61,749 bases of DNA from Sulfurovum riftiae (lineage in GTDB: Bacteria; Campylobacterota; Campylobacteria; Campylobacterales; Sulfurovaceae). A program made the translations under genes and the position numbers. Shown here piece by piece: positions 44,268 through 53,975 of this stretch; position 1 is the first letter of the stretch, and every line of letters starts with the position of its first letter. Where the stretch lies: the NCBI RefSeq assembly GCF_001595645.1, contig NZ_LNKT01000004.1, positions 1 through 61,749 of the forward strand, read 5' to 3'. The notes under the pieces are model-generated. The model saw nothing but the letters and a program-made list of their open reading frames with translations, searched no databases and was not told the DNA's origin.

Positions 44268-46466
44268 TTACTTTGCCTCTTCTTTGTGTTTGCACTTGAA
44301 GCATTCGTAGATCTCTTTGCCCCGAAGTGTCTTCTTGCCCATGAGATAGCCACACTCAGGACATTTTTTGTCTACCGGTTCGAAATTGGCGATGAATTTG
44401 CATTTGGGGTAATTCTCACAACCGAAGAATTTACCGCGTCTCCCCTCTCTCTCCTGGAGTTTTCCGCCGCATTCAGGACAGGGAACTGTCAGCTCTTTAG
44501 GCGGTGTAAGCGATTTGGCATTTTTACATTTCGGGTATGCGGAACAGGCAAGGAATTTCCCTCTTTTGGAATTCTTGATGACCATAGGCGAGCCGCACTT
44601 CTCACACTTTTCGTCGGTCTCTTCAGGCTGTTCCACTTCCGTACCGTCCGTATTTTTGGTGTATTTGCATTTCGGGAAGTTGCTGCAGGCGATGAATTCG
44701 CCGTAGCGTCCTTTTCTGAGCAGCAGTTCGGAGCCGCACTTGGGACAGTTCTCTCCGGTCGGTGTGGCCACCTTCAGGCTTTTGATGTTTTTTTTCCCCT
44801 CTTCGATCTTGTGCATGAACGGCGTATAGAACTCTTTGAGAATGGTCTGCCAATCCGTTTCACCTTCTGCCACTTTGTCCAGGGTCTCTTCCATATTTGC
44901 GGTGAATCCGCTGTCGACGATCTCCGGAAAGTGTTTTTCCAGCATCTCGATGACTGTAAACGCGATCTCTGTAGGATGGATACGTTTCTTCTCTATCTCG
45001 ATATATTTTCGTGTCTGCAGAATAGTAATGGTCGGTGCATAGGTACTTGGGCGGCCGATCCCCAGAGATTCCAGCTTTTTGATGAGGCTGGCTTCGTTGT
45101 AGCGTGGAGGAGGCTCCGTAAAATGCTGCTCCGCTTTGATATCATCGAGGGAGACCGGCTGTCCTTTTCCCAGTTCGGGAAGCAGTTTGTCTTTTTCGTT
45201 GTATCCGGTTACTTTGTAAAAACCGTCAAAGAGCAGTTTTCTTCCGCTGGCTTTAAAGGTGCACTTATCTCCCTTGAAGAGAATGGTCTGTGACTCAAGT
45301 TCCGCTTCGGTCATCTGGCAGGCAAGGAAACGATTGTAGATGAGGCGATAGAGTTTGAGTTCGTCAGCATTCAGGAACTTGGCTGCCATGGCACCGTCAA
45401 AATCGACACGGGTAGGCCGGATCGCTTCGTGTGCTTCCTGTGCCCCTTTGGATTTTGTGGCATAATTCTTCGCTTTTGCCGGAAGGTACTTGTCCCCGTA
45501 GGTACTTTTGATATGGCTACGTGCCGCCTCAATGGCTTCTTTGGCAAGATTGAGGGAATCGGTTCTCATATAGGTGATCAGCCCCATGGTCCCCTTGTCT
45601 GTTTTGACACCTTCATAGAGCTTCTGTGCCACCATCATTGTCTTTTTGGGAGAGAAACCAAGCTGTGTGGATGCCGCCTGCTGTAGTGTGGAGGTCATGA
45701 ACGGCGGGGGTGTCTTCGTTTTTCTTTTGCTCTTTTCTATGGAAGAGACAACAAAAGATTCCCCTTTGGCGGACGCTACGATCTCAGCTGCATCCGCATC
45801 GGTCCTGATGGTCAGTTTGTCGATCTTAAGACCGTTATAGTCATAAATGGAGGCATCGATGTTCTTTTGGAAAAGTGCGTCGATGGTCCAGTACTCTTCG
45901 GGCTTGAAGGCTTTGATCTCACGTTCCCTGTCCACAACGATCTTCAGTGTAGAACTCTGTACCCTTCCTGCACTCAGCCCTTTTTGTATCTTACTGGCAA
46001 GCAATGGAGAGAGTTTGTACCCTACGATACGGTCAAGCAGCCTTCGGGTCTGCTGTGCATCCACAGAGTCCATATCGACTCTTCTCGGGTTCTCAAGCGC
46101 ATGCTGGATGGCTGACTTCGTGATCTCGTGAAAGACGATACGCGGCAGTTCGGTAGGTTCTTTGCCTATGGCTTTTGCAATGTGGTATCCGATGGCTTCC
46201 CCCTCACGGTCCTCATCGGTTGCGATATAGATGGTCTCTGCCTCTTTGGCGAGTTTCTTCAGCTCTTTGACTGTAGGGTTCGCATCTCTGGGGATGGAGT
46301 ATTTTGGGACAAGGTCGCCTGTCTCGTCATCAATGGTGATACCAAAAGTACTCTTTGGCAGGTCTCTGATATGGCCTTTGGAGGCGATGACCTTATAGTC
46401 CTTGCCCAGAAAATTGGTAATAGTACGTGCTTTTGCCGGAGATTCGACGATAATTAGATTTTTCAT
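44268..46466 (-). CDS. topA: DNA topoisomerase I
   Basis: A 732-residue type IA topoisomerase that relaxes negative supercoils. The Toprim domain starts with VESPAKARTI and has DEDREGEAI; the active-site tyrosine is in LITYMRTDSL. Four C-terminal zinc-ribbon modules (CPKCGSELLL, CEKCGSPMVI, CPECGGKLQE and CPECGYLMGK) follow, one more than in E. coli. bioB follows 4 bp downstream on the same strand. Confidence 0.97.
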   Translation of the reverse strand: MKNLIIVESPAKARTITNFLGKDYKVIASKGHIRDLPKSTFGITIDDETGDLVPKYSIPRDANPTVKELKKLAKEAETIYIATDEDREGEAIGYHIAKAIGKEPTELPRIVFHEITKSAIQHALENPRRVDMDSVDAQQTRRLLDRIVGYKLSPLLASKIQKGLSAGRVQSSTLKIVVDREREIKAFKPEEYWTIDALFQKNIDASIYDYNGLKIDKLTIRTDADAAEIVASAKGESFVVSSIEKSKRKTKTPPPFMTSTLQQAASTQLGFSPKKTMMVAQKLYEGVKTDKGTMGLITYMRTDSLNLAKEAIEAARSHIKSTYGDKYLPAKAKNYATKSKGAQEAHEAIRPTRVDFDGAMAAKFLNADELKLYRLIYNRFLACQMTEAELESQTILFKGDKCTFKASGRKLLFDGFYKVTGYNEKDKLLPELGKGQPVSLDDIKAEQHFTEPPPRYNEASLIKKLESLGIGRPSTYAPTITILQTRKYIEIEKKRIHPTEIAFTVIEMLEKHFPEIVDSGFTANMEETLDKVAEGETDWQTILKEFYTPFMHKIEEGKKNIKSLKVATPTGENCPKCGSELLLRKGRYGEFIACSNFPKCKYTKNTDGTEVEQPEETDEKCEKCGSPMVIKNSKRGKFLACSAYPKCKNAKSLTPPKELTVPCPECGGKLQEREGRRGKFFGCENYPKCKFIANFEPVDKKCPECGYLMGKKTLRGKEIYECFKCKHKEEAK

Positions 46467-46566
46467 TCATGCTTACTTTATATAAGGAATTTTTGGCATT
46501 GTAGCACAAAAGAGAATAAAACGCTATAGGTTTATCCTCTTTTATGGGGCGATAGAGAAGTATATC

Positions 46567-47472
46567 TTATCTTTTGTAACCGTGGTAGGGTCTGGAGTAG
46601 GGTTTGAAATAGCTCTCGCTGTCAAAGTCATAGCTGAAGGGGACATAGGTGTATGGCAGCTGATAATAGTTGAAGATCTTCCCGGTTTTTACCCATCCCC
46701 AGGAGGCAAGGATCTCGGAGACATTGACACCGACCCCGACATAGATATTTCGCTCCTTCTGAATATAGTCTTCATAGTGCTGATATCCACGGGTATAGTA
46801 GCCCAGCTGGAGTTCACCATACTTTAGAAGATTGTCCTCCATGCTCTCAAAGCCGCTGAACTTCAGGGCAAAAAGGTATTTCATGGAGTTGTACATGGTA
46901 AAGACATCCCCGCCACTCTGGAAATCCGGGAGGTACTCCAGGCGGAGGTCCACTTTGTTTTTCAGGTCAGGATATTTCTCCCGTGCATAATAAAACAGGG
47001 CACCTACGGTATTGGCTACGACATCTTCGTAAGAGAATCCCTGTGATTCACTGAAGGAGTCTCCCAGTTCCATGAGAAACTGAAAGGACCAGGCAGAGAG
47101 AGAACCGTAAAGTGCGGAACGTTCGGTCTCCATTCCCCAGTATTCATAAAGAGAAGAGAAGCCCAGAGACCAGAGATAGGTGGAATACATATGTCCCATC
47201 TTGTCCGCGCCGCCGTATTTGGTGTCATGCTGGAACCAGCCCTCATCCCCCATCCGAGGTGAAGTGCTGAAATAGTCCCAGAAAGCGACACCCCAGACGG
47301 TAACAAGTGCCGCACCGGCAAGATTGGTATAAAGAACCCTGTTCATGAGTTCCTCCTCTGACTGTGCCGGCTTCATGATGGAGTTATAGACGGAATCCCC
47401 AAAAGATTCCTGGGGGAGCTCTTCGGCGACAAGTGCAAGTGAAATGAGAAGGGAAAGCAGTAAGGAGCGCAA
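46567..47472 (-). CDS. DUF2279-family exported protein
   Basis: A 301-residue exported protein with a signal peptide (about 1-17). The DUF2279-like core contains GWFQHDTKYGGADKMGHMYSTY, then ELGDSFSESQGFSYEDVVANTVG, with a histidine and conserved glycines. The C-terminal half has barrel-like strands and aromatic residues. Its function is unknown; relatives are predicted periplasmic lipoproteins. It lies between topA and dcd on the same strand. Confidence 0.78.
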   Translation of the reverse strand: MRSLLLSLLISLALVAEELPQESFGDSVYNSIMKPAQSEEELMNRVLYTNLAGAALVTVWGVAFWDYFSTSPRMGDEGWFQHDTKYGGADKMGHMYSTYLWSLGFSSLYEYWGMETERSALYGSLSAWSFQFLMELGDSFSESQGFSYEDVVANTVGALFYYAREKYPDLKNKVDLRLEYLPDFQSGGDVFTMYNSMKYLFALKFSGFESMEDNLLKYGELQLGYYTRGYQHYEDYIQKERNIYVGVGVNVSEILASWGWVKTGKIFNYYQLPYTYVPFSYDFDSESYFKPYSRPYHGYKR

Positions 47473-47509
47473 AAGAAAACCTTTTCTTGTTAAATTAAAA
47501 TTTATTATA

Positions 47510-48076
47510 TTATTTTTGTTTTAAGATTCGGGGAAGCGTGATGCCTGTCTGGCTCTGGTATTTTCCTTTTCTGTCGCTGTAGGTCGTTTCGCACTGTTCA
47601 TCCCCCTCTAAAAAGAGAACCTGTGCAATACCCTCATTGGCATAGATCTTCGCAGGAAGCGGAGTGGTGTTGGAGATCTCAATAGTGATATGCCCCTCAA
47701 ATCCCGGTTCAAAAGGGGTGACATTGACAATGATACCGCAGCGTGCATAGGTACTTTTTCCCAGGCAGATCGCGAGCGTATCCTTGGGCATTTTGAAGTA
47801 TTCGATCGTACGTGCCAGAGCAAAGGAGTTCGGAGGAACGATGCAGACATCCCCTTTGAAATCGACCACATTGTTCTCATTGAAATCCTTGGGGTCTACC
47901 ACTTCCGCATTGATGTTGGTGAAGATCTTGAATTCATCGGAGACACGTATATCGTAGCCGTAGGAGCTCAGTCCGTAGCTGACGACCCCTTCTCCCACCA
48001 ATCCTTCGCAGAAAGGGCTGATCATCTCCTCATTAAGCGATTTTTCACGTATCCATTTGTCGGACTTCAATCCCAT
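47510..48076 (-). CDS. dcd: dCTP deaminase
   Basis: A 188-residue trimeric nucleotide enzyme converting dCTP to dUTP, the first step to dTTP. Typical segments are [28 protein letters not shown] (arginine-containing site) and [21 protein letters not shown]. Length is normal. It lies 21 bp after the SurA-like gene in the minus direction. Confidence 0.96.
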   Translation of the reverse strand: MGLKSDKWIREKSLNEEMISPFCEGLVGEGVVSYGLSSYGYDIRVSDEFKIFTNINAEVVDPKDFNENNVVDFKGDVCIVPPNSFALARTIEYFKMPKDTLAICLGKSTYARCGIIVNVTPFEPGFEGHITIEISNTTPLPAKIYANEGIAQVLFLEGDEQCETTYSDRKGKYQSQTGITLPRILKQK

Positions 48077-48097
48077 TGTCGTTCTTCCTTGTGCTGT

Positions 48098-48916
48098 TTA
48101 TTTTCGTATGATGTGAATATTGGCTTCGGTTTTCATTTTGGCGAAGTAGTCTTTGAGTGCCTGTGCCTGCTGCTCCTGTCTCCATCGTCCTGCAACGGCA
48201 TTGCGTGCATCTTCAAAAGACATCTGCTTCTTCCCGTTCTTGCTGTTGACTTTGAAGACCACCCATTTGTCACCCGCATTGATCGGTTTCGTAAAGCCTC
48301 CGTCGGGTGTTGAAAGAAGCATGGAGAGCATGGCCGGATTCATCCCCTGTGTTTTCTTTGTTTTTGAAATACTTTTGATCCCGCTGCTGTTTCCCGTCCG
48401 CAGGAAGTTCTGTATCTTTTTCTCTGACGCAGCAGAGTACTCTGTCAGGTTCAAGGAAGTAGGCATTGCGAAAGCTTCCTTGTGGTTCTCATAATAGAGT
48501 TTGAGTTGATCCTCGCTTGGCGGCAGGATGGTCTTGGAGACCTTCTCTTTGAAGAAGCGCTCTTTTTTCATCGATTGGCGGATAGATTCACGGTACTTGC
48601 TCCAGCTTGTGCCCTGTTTCTTGAGGAGTCTCTGCATTTCCGGGATACTGATATTGTTGAGGTTCGCGATCTGTGCGATCTTGGCATCGATGGTCTCCTC
48701 GGAGATCTTGATGTTCTTCATCGCCACCTTCTGCAGCCTGTCCTGTATCAGAAGATCGATCGCCTGCTGCTTGGACAGATGCGCCTTTCGTTGCACTTTC
48801 GCAATTTCGGAAGTGGTGATCGCCTCTCCATTGACCGTAAGTGCAACGGCATCGATGATCCGTGCTTCAAGGAGCGTAAAAAAGGTGAGCAATCCAAGTA
48901 GTATCAGTCTGTTCAT
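48098..48916 (-). CDS. SurA-like periplasmic chaperone/peptidyl-prolyl isomerase
   Basis: A 272-residue exported protein with a signal peptide (about 1-18) and the SurA N-domain start ARIIDAVALTVNGEAITTSEI. A helical chaperone part and a divergent parvulin-like C-terminal segment (GGFTKPINAGDKWVVFKV) follow. It would help fold outer-membrane proteins such as the porin at 5839-7395. It is divergent from the multihaem cytochrome gene. Confidence 0.85.
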   Translation of the reverse strand: MNRLILLGLLTFFTLLEARIIDAVALTVNGEAITTSEIAKVQRKAHLSKQQAIDLLIQDRLQKVAMKNIKISEETIDAKIAQIANLNNISIPEMQRLLKKQGTSWSKYRESIRQSMKKERFFKEKVSKTILPPSEDQLKLYYENHKEAFAMPTSLNLTEYSAASEKKIQNFLRTGNSSGIKSISKTKKTQGMNPAMLSMLLSTPDGGFTKPINAGDKWVVFKVNSKNGKKQMSFEDARNAVAGRWRQEQQAQALKDYFAKMKTEANIHIIRK

Positions 48917-49042
48917 ATAGCAGTTTTCCTCAAATGATTTGAGGATGATTATAGCATAATCGGGTAAGAATCCTCTGAAGATAAAATGTAACTGAAAATG
49001 TTTTTGGCTATAATCATGTTTTATCTCAGGAGAGCAAAGAAC

Positions 49043-51442
49043 GTGAAAAAGATACTAAGTGTAATGGCATTATTGGCAGTCTTCATAATGGCAGCAGAAG
49101 AGAACGGTTGTGTGGAATGCCACAAAGGCATTGAACCCATACGCGACCATAGCTCCAAAATGATGCAAGAGATATTCAAGGCCGCAGCCAAGGCAGGTGC
49201 GGAAGGTAACGACTGCATCGTTTGTCACGGAGGAAACCCGGGTGCCAAGGACAAAGACCTTGCCCATAGAGGAACACTGCCCTATTTTGAGAACCACAAA
49301 GGACCAAAGGCGTTCTACCCATTTCCCGGAAGTCCCTGGATCAATGAACATACCTGCGGTATGTGTCATGAAAAGCAGGTCGCTGCCCAGGAAAACAATC
49401 TTATGGCTACAGAACAGGGAAAGATACACGGTGCCCTCTGGGGTTTCGGTGCCAAAGACGGATATGAACATACCTTTACCAACTTTGGAGGAACATCACC
49501 CGACCCCCATAAACGTCTGGGAACCAAGAAGTACAGAAAATATATGGAGAAACTGGCCAAACTGGAACCCCAGGGCTTCCCGAAAGAGACCAAAGAACTG
49601 CCGCCTGCTCCGACAGCGGAAGAGGTAGAGAAAGATCCATCTCTTTCAGTCTACACCTATCTTCGCCAGGAGTGTCTGCGCTGCCATACCGGTGGGAAGG
49701 GACGGAAGAGAAGAGGAGATTACCGGGGAATCGGCTGTGCCTCCTGCCATGTCCCCTACTCGAATGCCGGATTGTACGAGGGAGATGACAAAAGCATCTC
49801 CAAAACGGAAGACGGTCATATGCTGGTACACGCCATCCAGTCCTCAAGAAAAGTACAGGTCAGAGTACACGATGTCAACTACAGCGGTATCCCCGTGGAG
49901 ACCTGTACGACCTGCCACAACCGGGGGAAACGTATCGGCGTTTCCTATCAGGGACTGATGGAAACAGAGTATCAGGCGACTTTTGACAGTGAAGGGAACG
50001 GACAACCCAAACTGCATACCAAGCGATATCTACACCTGACGGAAGATATCCACTACTCCAAGGGGATGCTCTGTCAGGACTGCCATACCTCCAACGATAT
50101 GCATGGAGACGGCTTCTTCAGGGGTGCGAACCTCGGTGCAGTCGAGATAGAGTGTCAGGACTGTCACGGAACGACAAGCAAATATCCCTGGGAACTTCCT
50201 CTGGGGTACAGTGACGAATTCGATACCAAGCCCAAAACCGGCAAAGCCAGAGGTACGACCAAAAGCCTGGCAGCGTATCTGAAACAGGGTGCCATCCCCA
50301 AAGACAAAGGTGACGGCTTCCTGCTCTCGGCACGGGGTAACCCGATGACCAAAGCGGTCAGAAAAGGCGACAAGGTCGTCATGCATCTTGCCTCAGGCAA
50401 AGAGATCACCCTGACGCCGCTCAAAAAGCTCAAAGCAGAGAAGAAGATCTCCAAAGAGGGGATGATCGCAATGGACCAGATTAGTGCACATACCGACAAG
50501 TTGGAGTGCTATACCTGTCATGCTACCTGGGCGCCGCAGTGTTACGGCTGTCATGTCAAAGTGGACTACTCCGGAGGCAAACAGAACCCGGATTATCTGG
50601 CAGCATCCAAACACCATGTCAACGGCAAGACAGGCGAGGTTGACAGTCTCAAGGATTTCCTGGTTGACGGAAAAGTGACAGAGACACGAAGCTATCTTCG
50701 CTGGGAAGACCCGACGCTGAGCCAGAACGGGGAGGGACGTATCTCCCCGACCATTCCTGGCTGTCAGGTGACCCTGACGGTTATCGGAAAGAATGGGAAG
50801 GCCCTGCTGCAGAACCATATCTGGAAGCTCAAAGGACTTGAACAAGGCAAGGGTGTAAGTACACCCAAAGAGGGTGTCAACTCCATTACCATGTCGCCGG
50901 TACATCCGCATACGGTCAGCAAAAAGTCGCGCAGCTGCGAGAGTTGTCACAGCTCTGCCAAAGCAATGGGCTACGGTATCAACGGCGGAAACTATTTTGC
51001 TGACCAGACAAAGAGCACTATAGTCGACCTGATGACGGCAGACCAAAAAGTGCTGCCAAAACAGGTCGATGAGCAGATCCCCGCCATCCCCAACCTGAAC
51101 CACGACTACTCCTCCATGCTGGATGAGAACGGCACACAGCTGCAGACCGTAGGGAATCACTGGAAACTCTCACAGGCACTTGACAACGAAACCCGAAGCA
51201 AGCTTGACAGAAGAGGTGTCTGCCTCAGCTGCCACCAGGAGATGCCAAATGAAGATCTTGCCGTATCTCTCATGGTTCACACGGCCAAATTTGCTGGTGT
51301 CAAGATCGACAACGATATGCATAAAAATATCGTACACAAAACGATCCTTCTGAGTGCATGGGTGCAGGTATTGGCAGGATTGGTCCTGGGCGGAAGTCTG
51401 GTGTATTGGCTGATGAGACGCAGAAGAAAGCGTAGAAGATAA
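49043..51442 (+). CDS. Membrane-anchored dodecahaem c-type cytochrome
   Basis: A 799-residue exported cytochrome with a signal peptide (about 1-18), twelve CxxCH haem-binding motifs and a C-terminal membrane helix (VQVLAGLVLGGSLVYWLM) followed by a basic tail. The haem motifs are, in order, CVECH, CIVCH, CGMCH, CLRCH, CASCH, CTTCH, CQDCH, CQDCH, CYTCH, CYGCH, CESCH and CLSCH. The layout suggests a large periplasmic electron-transfer or reductase protein held to the inner membrane. I cannot match it to a named enzyme such as an octahaem reductase. GTG at 49043 with AGGAGAG upstream is preferred to the open frame start at 48998. Confidence 0.85.
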   Translation: MKKILSVMALLAVFIMAAEENGCVECHKGIEPIRDHSSKMMQEIFKAAAKAGAEGNDCIVCHGGNPGAKDKDLAHRGTLPYFENHKGPKAFYPFPGSPWINEHTCGMCHEKQVAAQENNLMATEQGKIHGALWGFGAKDGYEHTFTNFGGTSPDPHKRLGTKKYRKYMEKLAKLEPQGFPKETKELPPAPTAEEVEKDPSLSVYTYLRQECLRCHTGGKGRKRRGDYRGIGCASCHVPYSNAGLYEGDDKSISKTEDGHMLVHAIQSSRKVQVRVHDVNYSGIPVETCTTCHNRGKRIGVSYQGLMETEYQATFDSEGNGQPKLHTKRYLHLTEDIHYSKGMLCQDCHTSNDMHGDGFFRGANLGAVEIECQDCHGTTSKYPWELPLGYSDEFDTKPKTGKARGTTKSLAAYLKQGAIPKDKGDGFLLSARGNPMTKAVRKGDKVVMHLASGKEITLTPLKKLKAEKKISKEGMIAMDQISAHTDKLECYTCHATWAPQCYGCHVKVDYSGGKQNPDYLAASKHHVNGKTGEVDSLKDFLVDGKVTETRSYLRWEDPTLSQNGEGRISPTIPGCQVTLTVIGKNGKALLQNHIWKLKGLEQGKGVSTPKEGVNSITMSPVHPHTVSKKSRSCESCHSSAKAMGYGINGGNYFADQTKSTIVDLMTADQKVLPKQVDEQIPAIPNLNHDYSSMLDENGTQLQTVGNHWKLSQALDNETRSKLDRRGVCLSCHQEMPNEDLAVSLMVHTAKFAGVKIDNDMHKNIVHKTILLSAWVQVLAGLVLGGSLVYWLMRRRRKRRR

Positions 51443-51485
51443 GTGATTTTGGATATAATTTAGTAATATTGAAAGAGGAGAGAAG

Positions 51486-52376
51486 ATGAAAGGGATCATT
51501 CTTGCAGGAGGGAGTGGTACACGCCTATACCCCATTACAAAAGGAATCAGCAAACAGCTTGCTCCGATCTATGACAAACCGATGATCTATTATCCCCTGT
51601 CTGTCTTGATGCTTTCCGGTATTACTGAAGTATTGATCATCTCTACCCCGCAGGACCTTCCACGTTTTGAGGAGCTTCTGGGTGACGGTTCGGAGATTGG
51701 AATGAACTTTAGTTACAAAGAACAGCCTTCGCCAGATGGGCTTGCACAGGCGTTTGTTTTGGGAGAAGAGTTCATTGGTGATGATGATGTCTGTCTGATA
51801 CTGGGAGACAATATCTTCTACGGGCAGGGATTGACAAAACTGCTTGAAAAATCAGTTAGCAGAGTTACCGAGGAGAACAAAGCCACGGTCTTTGGGTACT
51901 ATGTCAAAGATCCTGAACGGTATGGGGTTGCAGCTTTTGATACTCAAGGGAATGTCATCAGCATTGAAGAGAAACCTGAAAACCCTGAAAGTAATTATGC
52001 GGTGGTAGGTCTCTACTTCTATCCGAATTCTGTGGTGGAGATCGCTAAAAATGTGAAACCGTCCGCACGTGGTGAACTTGAGATCACTACGGTCAATCAG
52101 ACCTATCTTTCAGCAAAAGAGCTAAAGGTAGAACTGATGGGACGCGGCTATGCATGGCTCGATACGGGGACACACGAAAGCCTTCTGGAAGCTTCAAATT
52201 TCATTCAGACCATTGAAAACCGTCAAGGGCTTAAAATAGCCTGTATCGAGGAGATTGCTTTTGAGATGGGGTATATCAGCAAGGAACAGCTGATCGCTTT
52301 GGCCCAGCCGTTAAAGAAAAACCAATATGGTCAGTATCTGCTGCGCCGGGCGGAAGAGGGAATGGTAAAAAGATAA
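51486..52376 (+). CDS. rfbA: Glucose-1-phosphate thymidylyltransferase
   Basis: A 296-residue nucleotidyltransferase making dTDP-glucose, the first step to dTDP-L-rhamnose. The signature [11 protein letters not shown] lies at the start, and LGDNIFYG and the [12 protein letters not shown] region are intact. GAGGAGAGAAG precedes the ATG. Its stop codon (52374-52376) is overlapped by a heptad repeat tract. Confidence 0.96.
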   Translation: MKGIILAGGSGTRLYPITKGISKQLAPIYDKPMIYYPLSVLMLSGITEVLIISTPQDLPRFEELLGDGSEIGMNFSYKEQPSPDGLAQAFVLGEEFIGDDDVCLILGDNIFYGQGLTKLLEKSVSRVTEENKATVFGYYVKDPERYGVAAFDTQGNVISIEEKPENPESNYAVVGLYFYPNSVVEIAKNVKPSARGELEITTVNQTYLSAKELKVELMGRGYAWLDTGTHESLLEASNFIQTIENRQGLKIACIEEIAFEMGYISKEQLIALAQPLKKNQYGQYLLRRAEEGMVKR

Positions 52377-52409
52377 TGATGAATGATAAATGTTGGATTT
52401 TGAATGAAA
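52375..52409. repeat. Heptanucleotide tract between rfbA and rfbC
   Basis: Five 7-bp units in phase: AATGATG, AATGATA, AATGTTG, GATTTTG, AATGAAA. The tract begins inside the rfbA stop codon and ends 17 bp before the rfbC start. AATGATG and AATGTTG are the same units found inside rfbB at 54802-54836. Confidence 0.82.
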
Positions 52410-52426
52410 TAAGTGAGTACATATAA

Positions 52427-52996
52427 ATGAAATTTATACGTACTGATATCCCGGATGTGATCATCATTGAACCGGAAGTACATGGAGATGAGAGAGGATA
52501 TTTTATTGAGACCTTCCGTCAGGACAAACTGGAAGCATTTTTGGGGTTCAAAGTACATTTCTGTCAGGATAACGAGTCCAAGTCATCAAAAGGTGTTTTA
52601 AGAGGGTTGCATTATCAACTCACTCCTGCGGCACAAACAAAACTTGTCAGGGTGATCAGCGGTCGCGTCCTGGATGTTGCGGTGGATATCAGGAAGGGGA
52701 GCCCGACATTCGGACAGTATGTTGCAACAGAGCTGAGTGGAGAGAACAAGCGTCAAATGTTCATACCCAGAGGGTTTGCACACGGGTTCGTAGTGCTGGA
52801 AGACGATACGGTATTTGCTTATAAAGTGGACAACTATTATTCTCCTGAAAATGACAGGGGTGTTGCTTTTGACGATCCTTCCATAGGTATTGACTGGAAG
52901 CTTGATAGAAACAGTTTAAATCTTTCAGGTAAAGATACAAAACAGCCTTTCTTGCAGGATGCCGAACTCTTTGAATATAGCAAAGTACTGTATTAG
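52427..52996 (+). CDS. rfbC: dTDP-4-dehydrorhamnose 3,5-epimerase
   Basis: A 189-residue cupin-fold epimerase, third enzyme of dTDP-rhamnose synthesis. The catalytic histidine region LRGLHYQL and the IPRGFAHGFVVL motif are present. Length is normal. A heptad tract begins at the base following its TAG stop codon. Confidence 0.96.
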   Translation: MKFIRTDIPDVIIIEPEVHGDERGYFIETFRQDKLEAFLGFKVHFCQDNESKSSKGVLRGLHYQLTPAAQTKLVRVISGRVLDVAVDIRKGSPTFGQYVATELSGENKRQMFIPRGFAHGFVVLEDDTVFAYKVDNYYSPENDRGVAFDDPSIGIDWKLDRNSLNLSGKDTKQPFLQDAELFEYSKVLY

Positions 52997-53024
52997 GATA
53001 TAGGGGATAGGATGTTGGATATAG
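52997..53024. repeat. Heptanucleotide tract directly after rfbC
   Basis: Four exact 7-bp units: GATATAG, GGGATAG, GATGTTG, GATATAG. It starts at the first base after the rfbC stop codon. GATATAG and GGGATAG recur inside rfbD at 53674-53687. Confidence 0.85.
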
Positions 53025-53040
53025 AGGAAAAAGGTACAGA

Positions 53041-53961
53041 ATGAACATATTGGTGACTGGGGCAAATGGACAACTGGGATCAGAACTGCATGATTTGATT
53101 TTAAAACAATATCCCATGTCCCATACCCCATATGCTACATTCTTTTTCACAGATAAGAATGAACTGGATATTACAGATAAAAACGCCATAGAATATTTTT
53201 GTGAAAAAAATCATATTGATGTTATTGTAAATTGTGCTGCATATACCGCTGTAGACAAAGCAGAAGAAGAGCAGTTAATGGCTGACAGCATAAACCATTT
53301 GGCTGTAAAATATTTGGCCGAGATATCAAAAGCCAGAAGTATAAAACTCATTCACATTTCAACGGATTATGTCTTTGATGGTAAAAACTTTAAACCCTAT
53401 GTTGAAACCGATGAAACGAACCCGCAAGGGGTTTACGGGGCATCAAAACTTGCGGGTGAAAAGGCAATGCAGGAGATCTATCCTCCCAGCAGCATCATCA
53501 TAAGAACTTCATGGGTTTACAGCAGCTATGGCAGCAACTTTGTAAAAACGATGCTGCGTCTTGCTAAAGAACGTGATGAGCTTGGGGTTATTTTTGACCA
53601 GGTTGGAACACCAACGTATGCACGGGACCTTGCGGAAACGATCTTGAAGATCATTTCAAGATATGGGGAGTTAGATATAGGGGATAGTGAAAAGAACAAT
53701 ACAATATCCAATGTGGAAATATATCATTACAGCAATGAAGGTGTCTGTTCCTGGTATGACTTTGCCAAGGCGATTTTTGAAATCTCAGGGCTCAGCTGCA
53801 AGGTCAACCCCATAGAAACAGCAGAGTATCCGACACCTGCAGCAAGACCAAGTTACTCTCTGCTTAACAAAGCCAAGATTAAAAAAGTGTATAATATCAC
53901 CATACCGTATTGGCGGGACTCTCTTAATGAGTGTCTCATTAAAATTATGAATGCTGAGTGA
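53041..53961 (+). CDS. rfbD: dTDP-4-dehydrorhamnose reductase with heptad-derived insertions
   Basis: A 306-residue short-chain reductase, last enzyme of dTDP-L-rhamnose synthesis. It shows NILVTGANGQLG at the start, the STDYVFDG segment and the active-site YGASKLAGE. Two stretches appear extra compared with common RfbD proteins: around YPMSHTPYATF (after residue 21), encoded by the heptad tract 53111-53138, and around GELDIGDSEKNNT, encoded by the tract 53660-53687. The rest of the sequence is intact, so the enzyme may work. The next gene starts within a third tract at the 3' end. The insertions are judged against remembered family sequences, not an alignment. Confidence 0.93.
   Translation: MNILVTGANGQLGSELHDLILKQYPMSHTPYATFFFTDKNELDITDKNAIEYFCEKNHIDVIVNCAAYTAVDKAEEEQLMADSINHLAVKYLAEISKARSIKLIHISTDYVFDGKNFKPYVETDETNPQGVYGASKLAGEKAMQEIYPPSSIIIRTSWVYSSYGSNFVKTMLRLAKERDELGVIFDQVGTPTYARDLAETILKIISRYGELDIGDSEKNNTISNVEIYHYSNEGVCSWYDFAKAIFEISGLSCKVNPIETAEYPTPAARPSYSLLNKAKIKKVYNITIPYWRDSLNECLIKIMNAE
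53111..53138. repeat. Heptanucleotide tract inside rfbD (first)
   Basis: Four units in phase: ATCCCAT, GTCCCAT, ACCCCAT, ATGCTAC. On the other strand the unit is ATGGGAT-like, akin to GGGATAT. It lies in a coding region where related proteins have a shorter loop. Confidence 0.8.
53660..53687. repeat. Heptanucleotide tract inside rfbD (second)
   Basis: Four units: GATATGG, GGAGTTA, GATATAG, GGGATAG. The last two are identical to the first two units of the tract after rfbC (52997-53010). The reading frame continues through it. Confidence 0.82.
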
Positions 53962-53975
53962 TGAGTGATGAGTGA
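53951..53975. repeat. Heptanucleotide tract across the rfbD end and the next start
   Basis: ATGCTGA, GTGATGA, GTGATGA and most of GTGAAAA. The tract supplies both the rfbD stop codon (53959-53961) and the start codon of the following gene (GTG at 53965 or ATG at 53968). The unit equals that of the tract at 381-408 on the other strand. Confidence 0.82.

Noticed and set aside
44190-45293. Long plus-strand open frame (367 codons)
   Set aside because: Antisense to topA and bioB, both clear genes.
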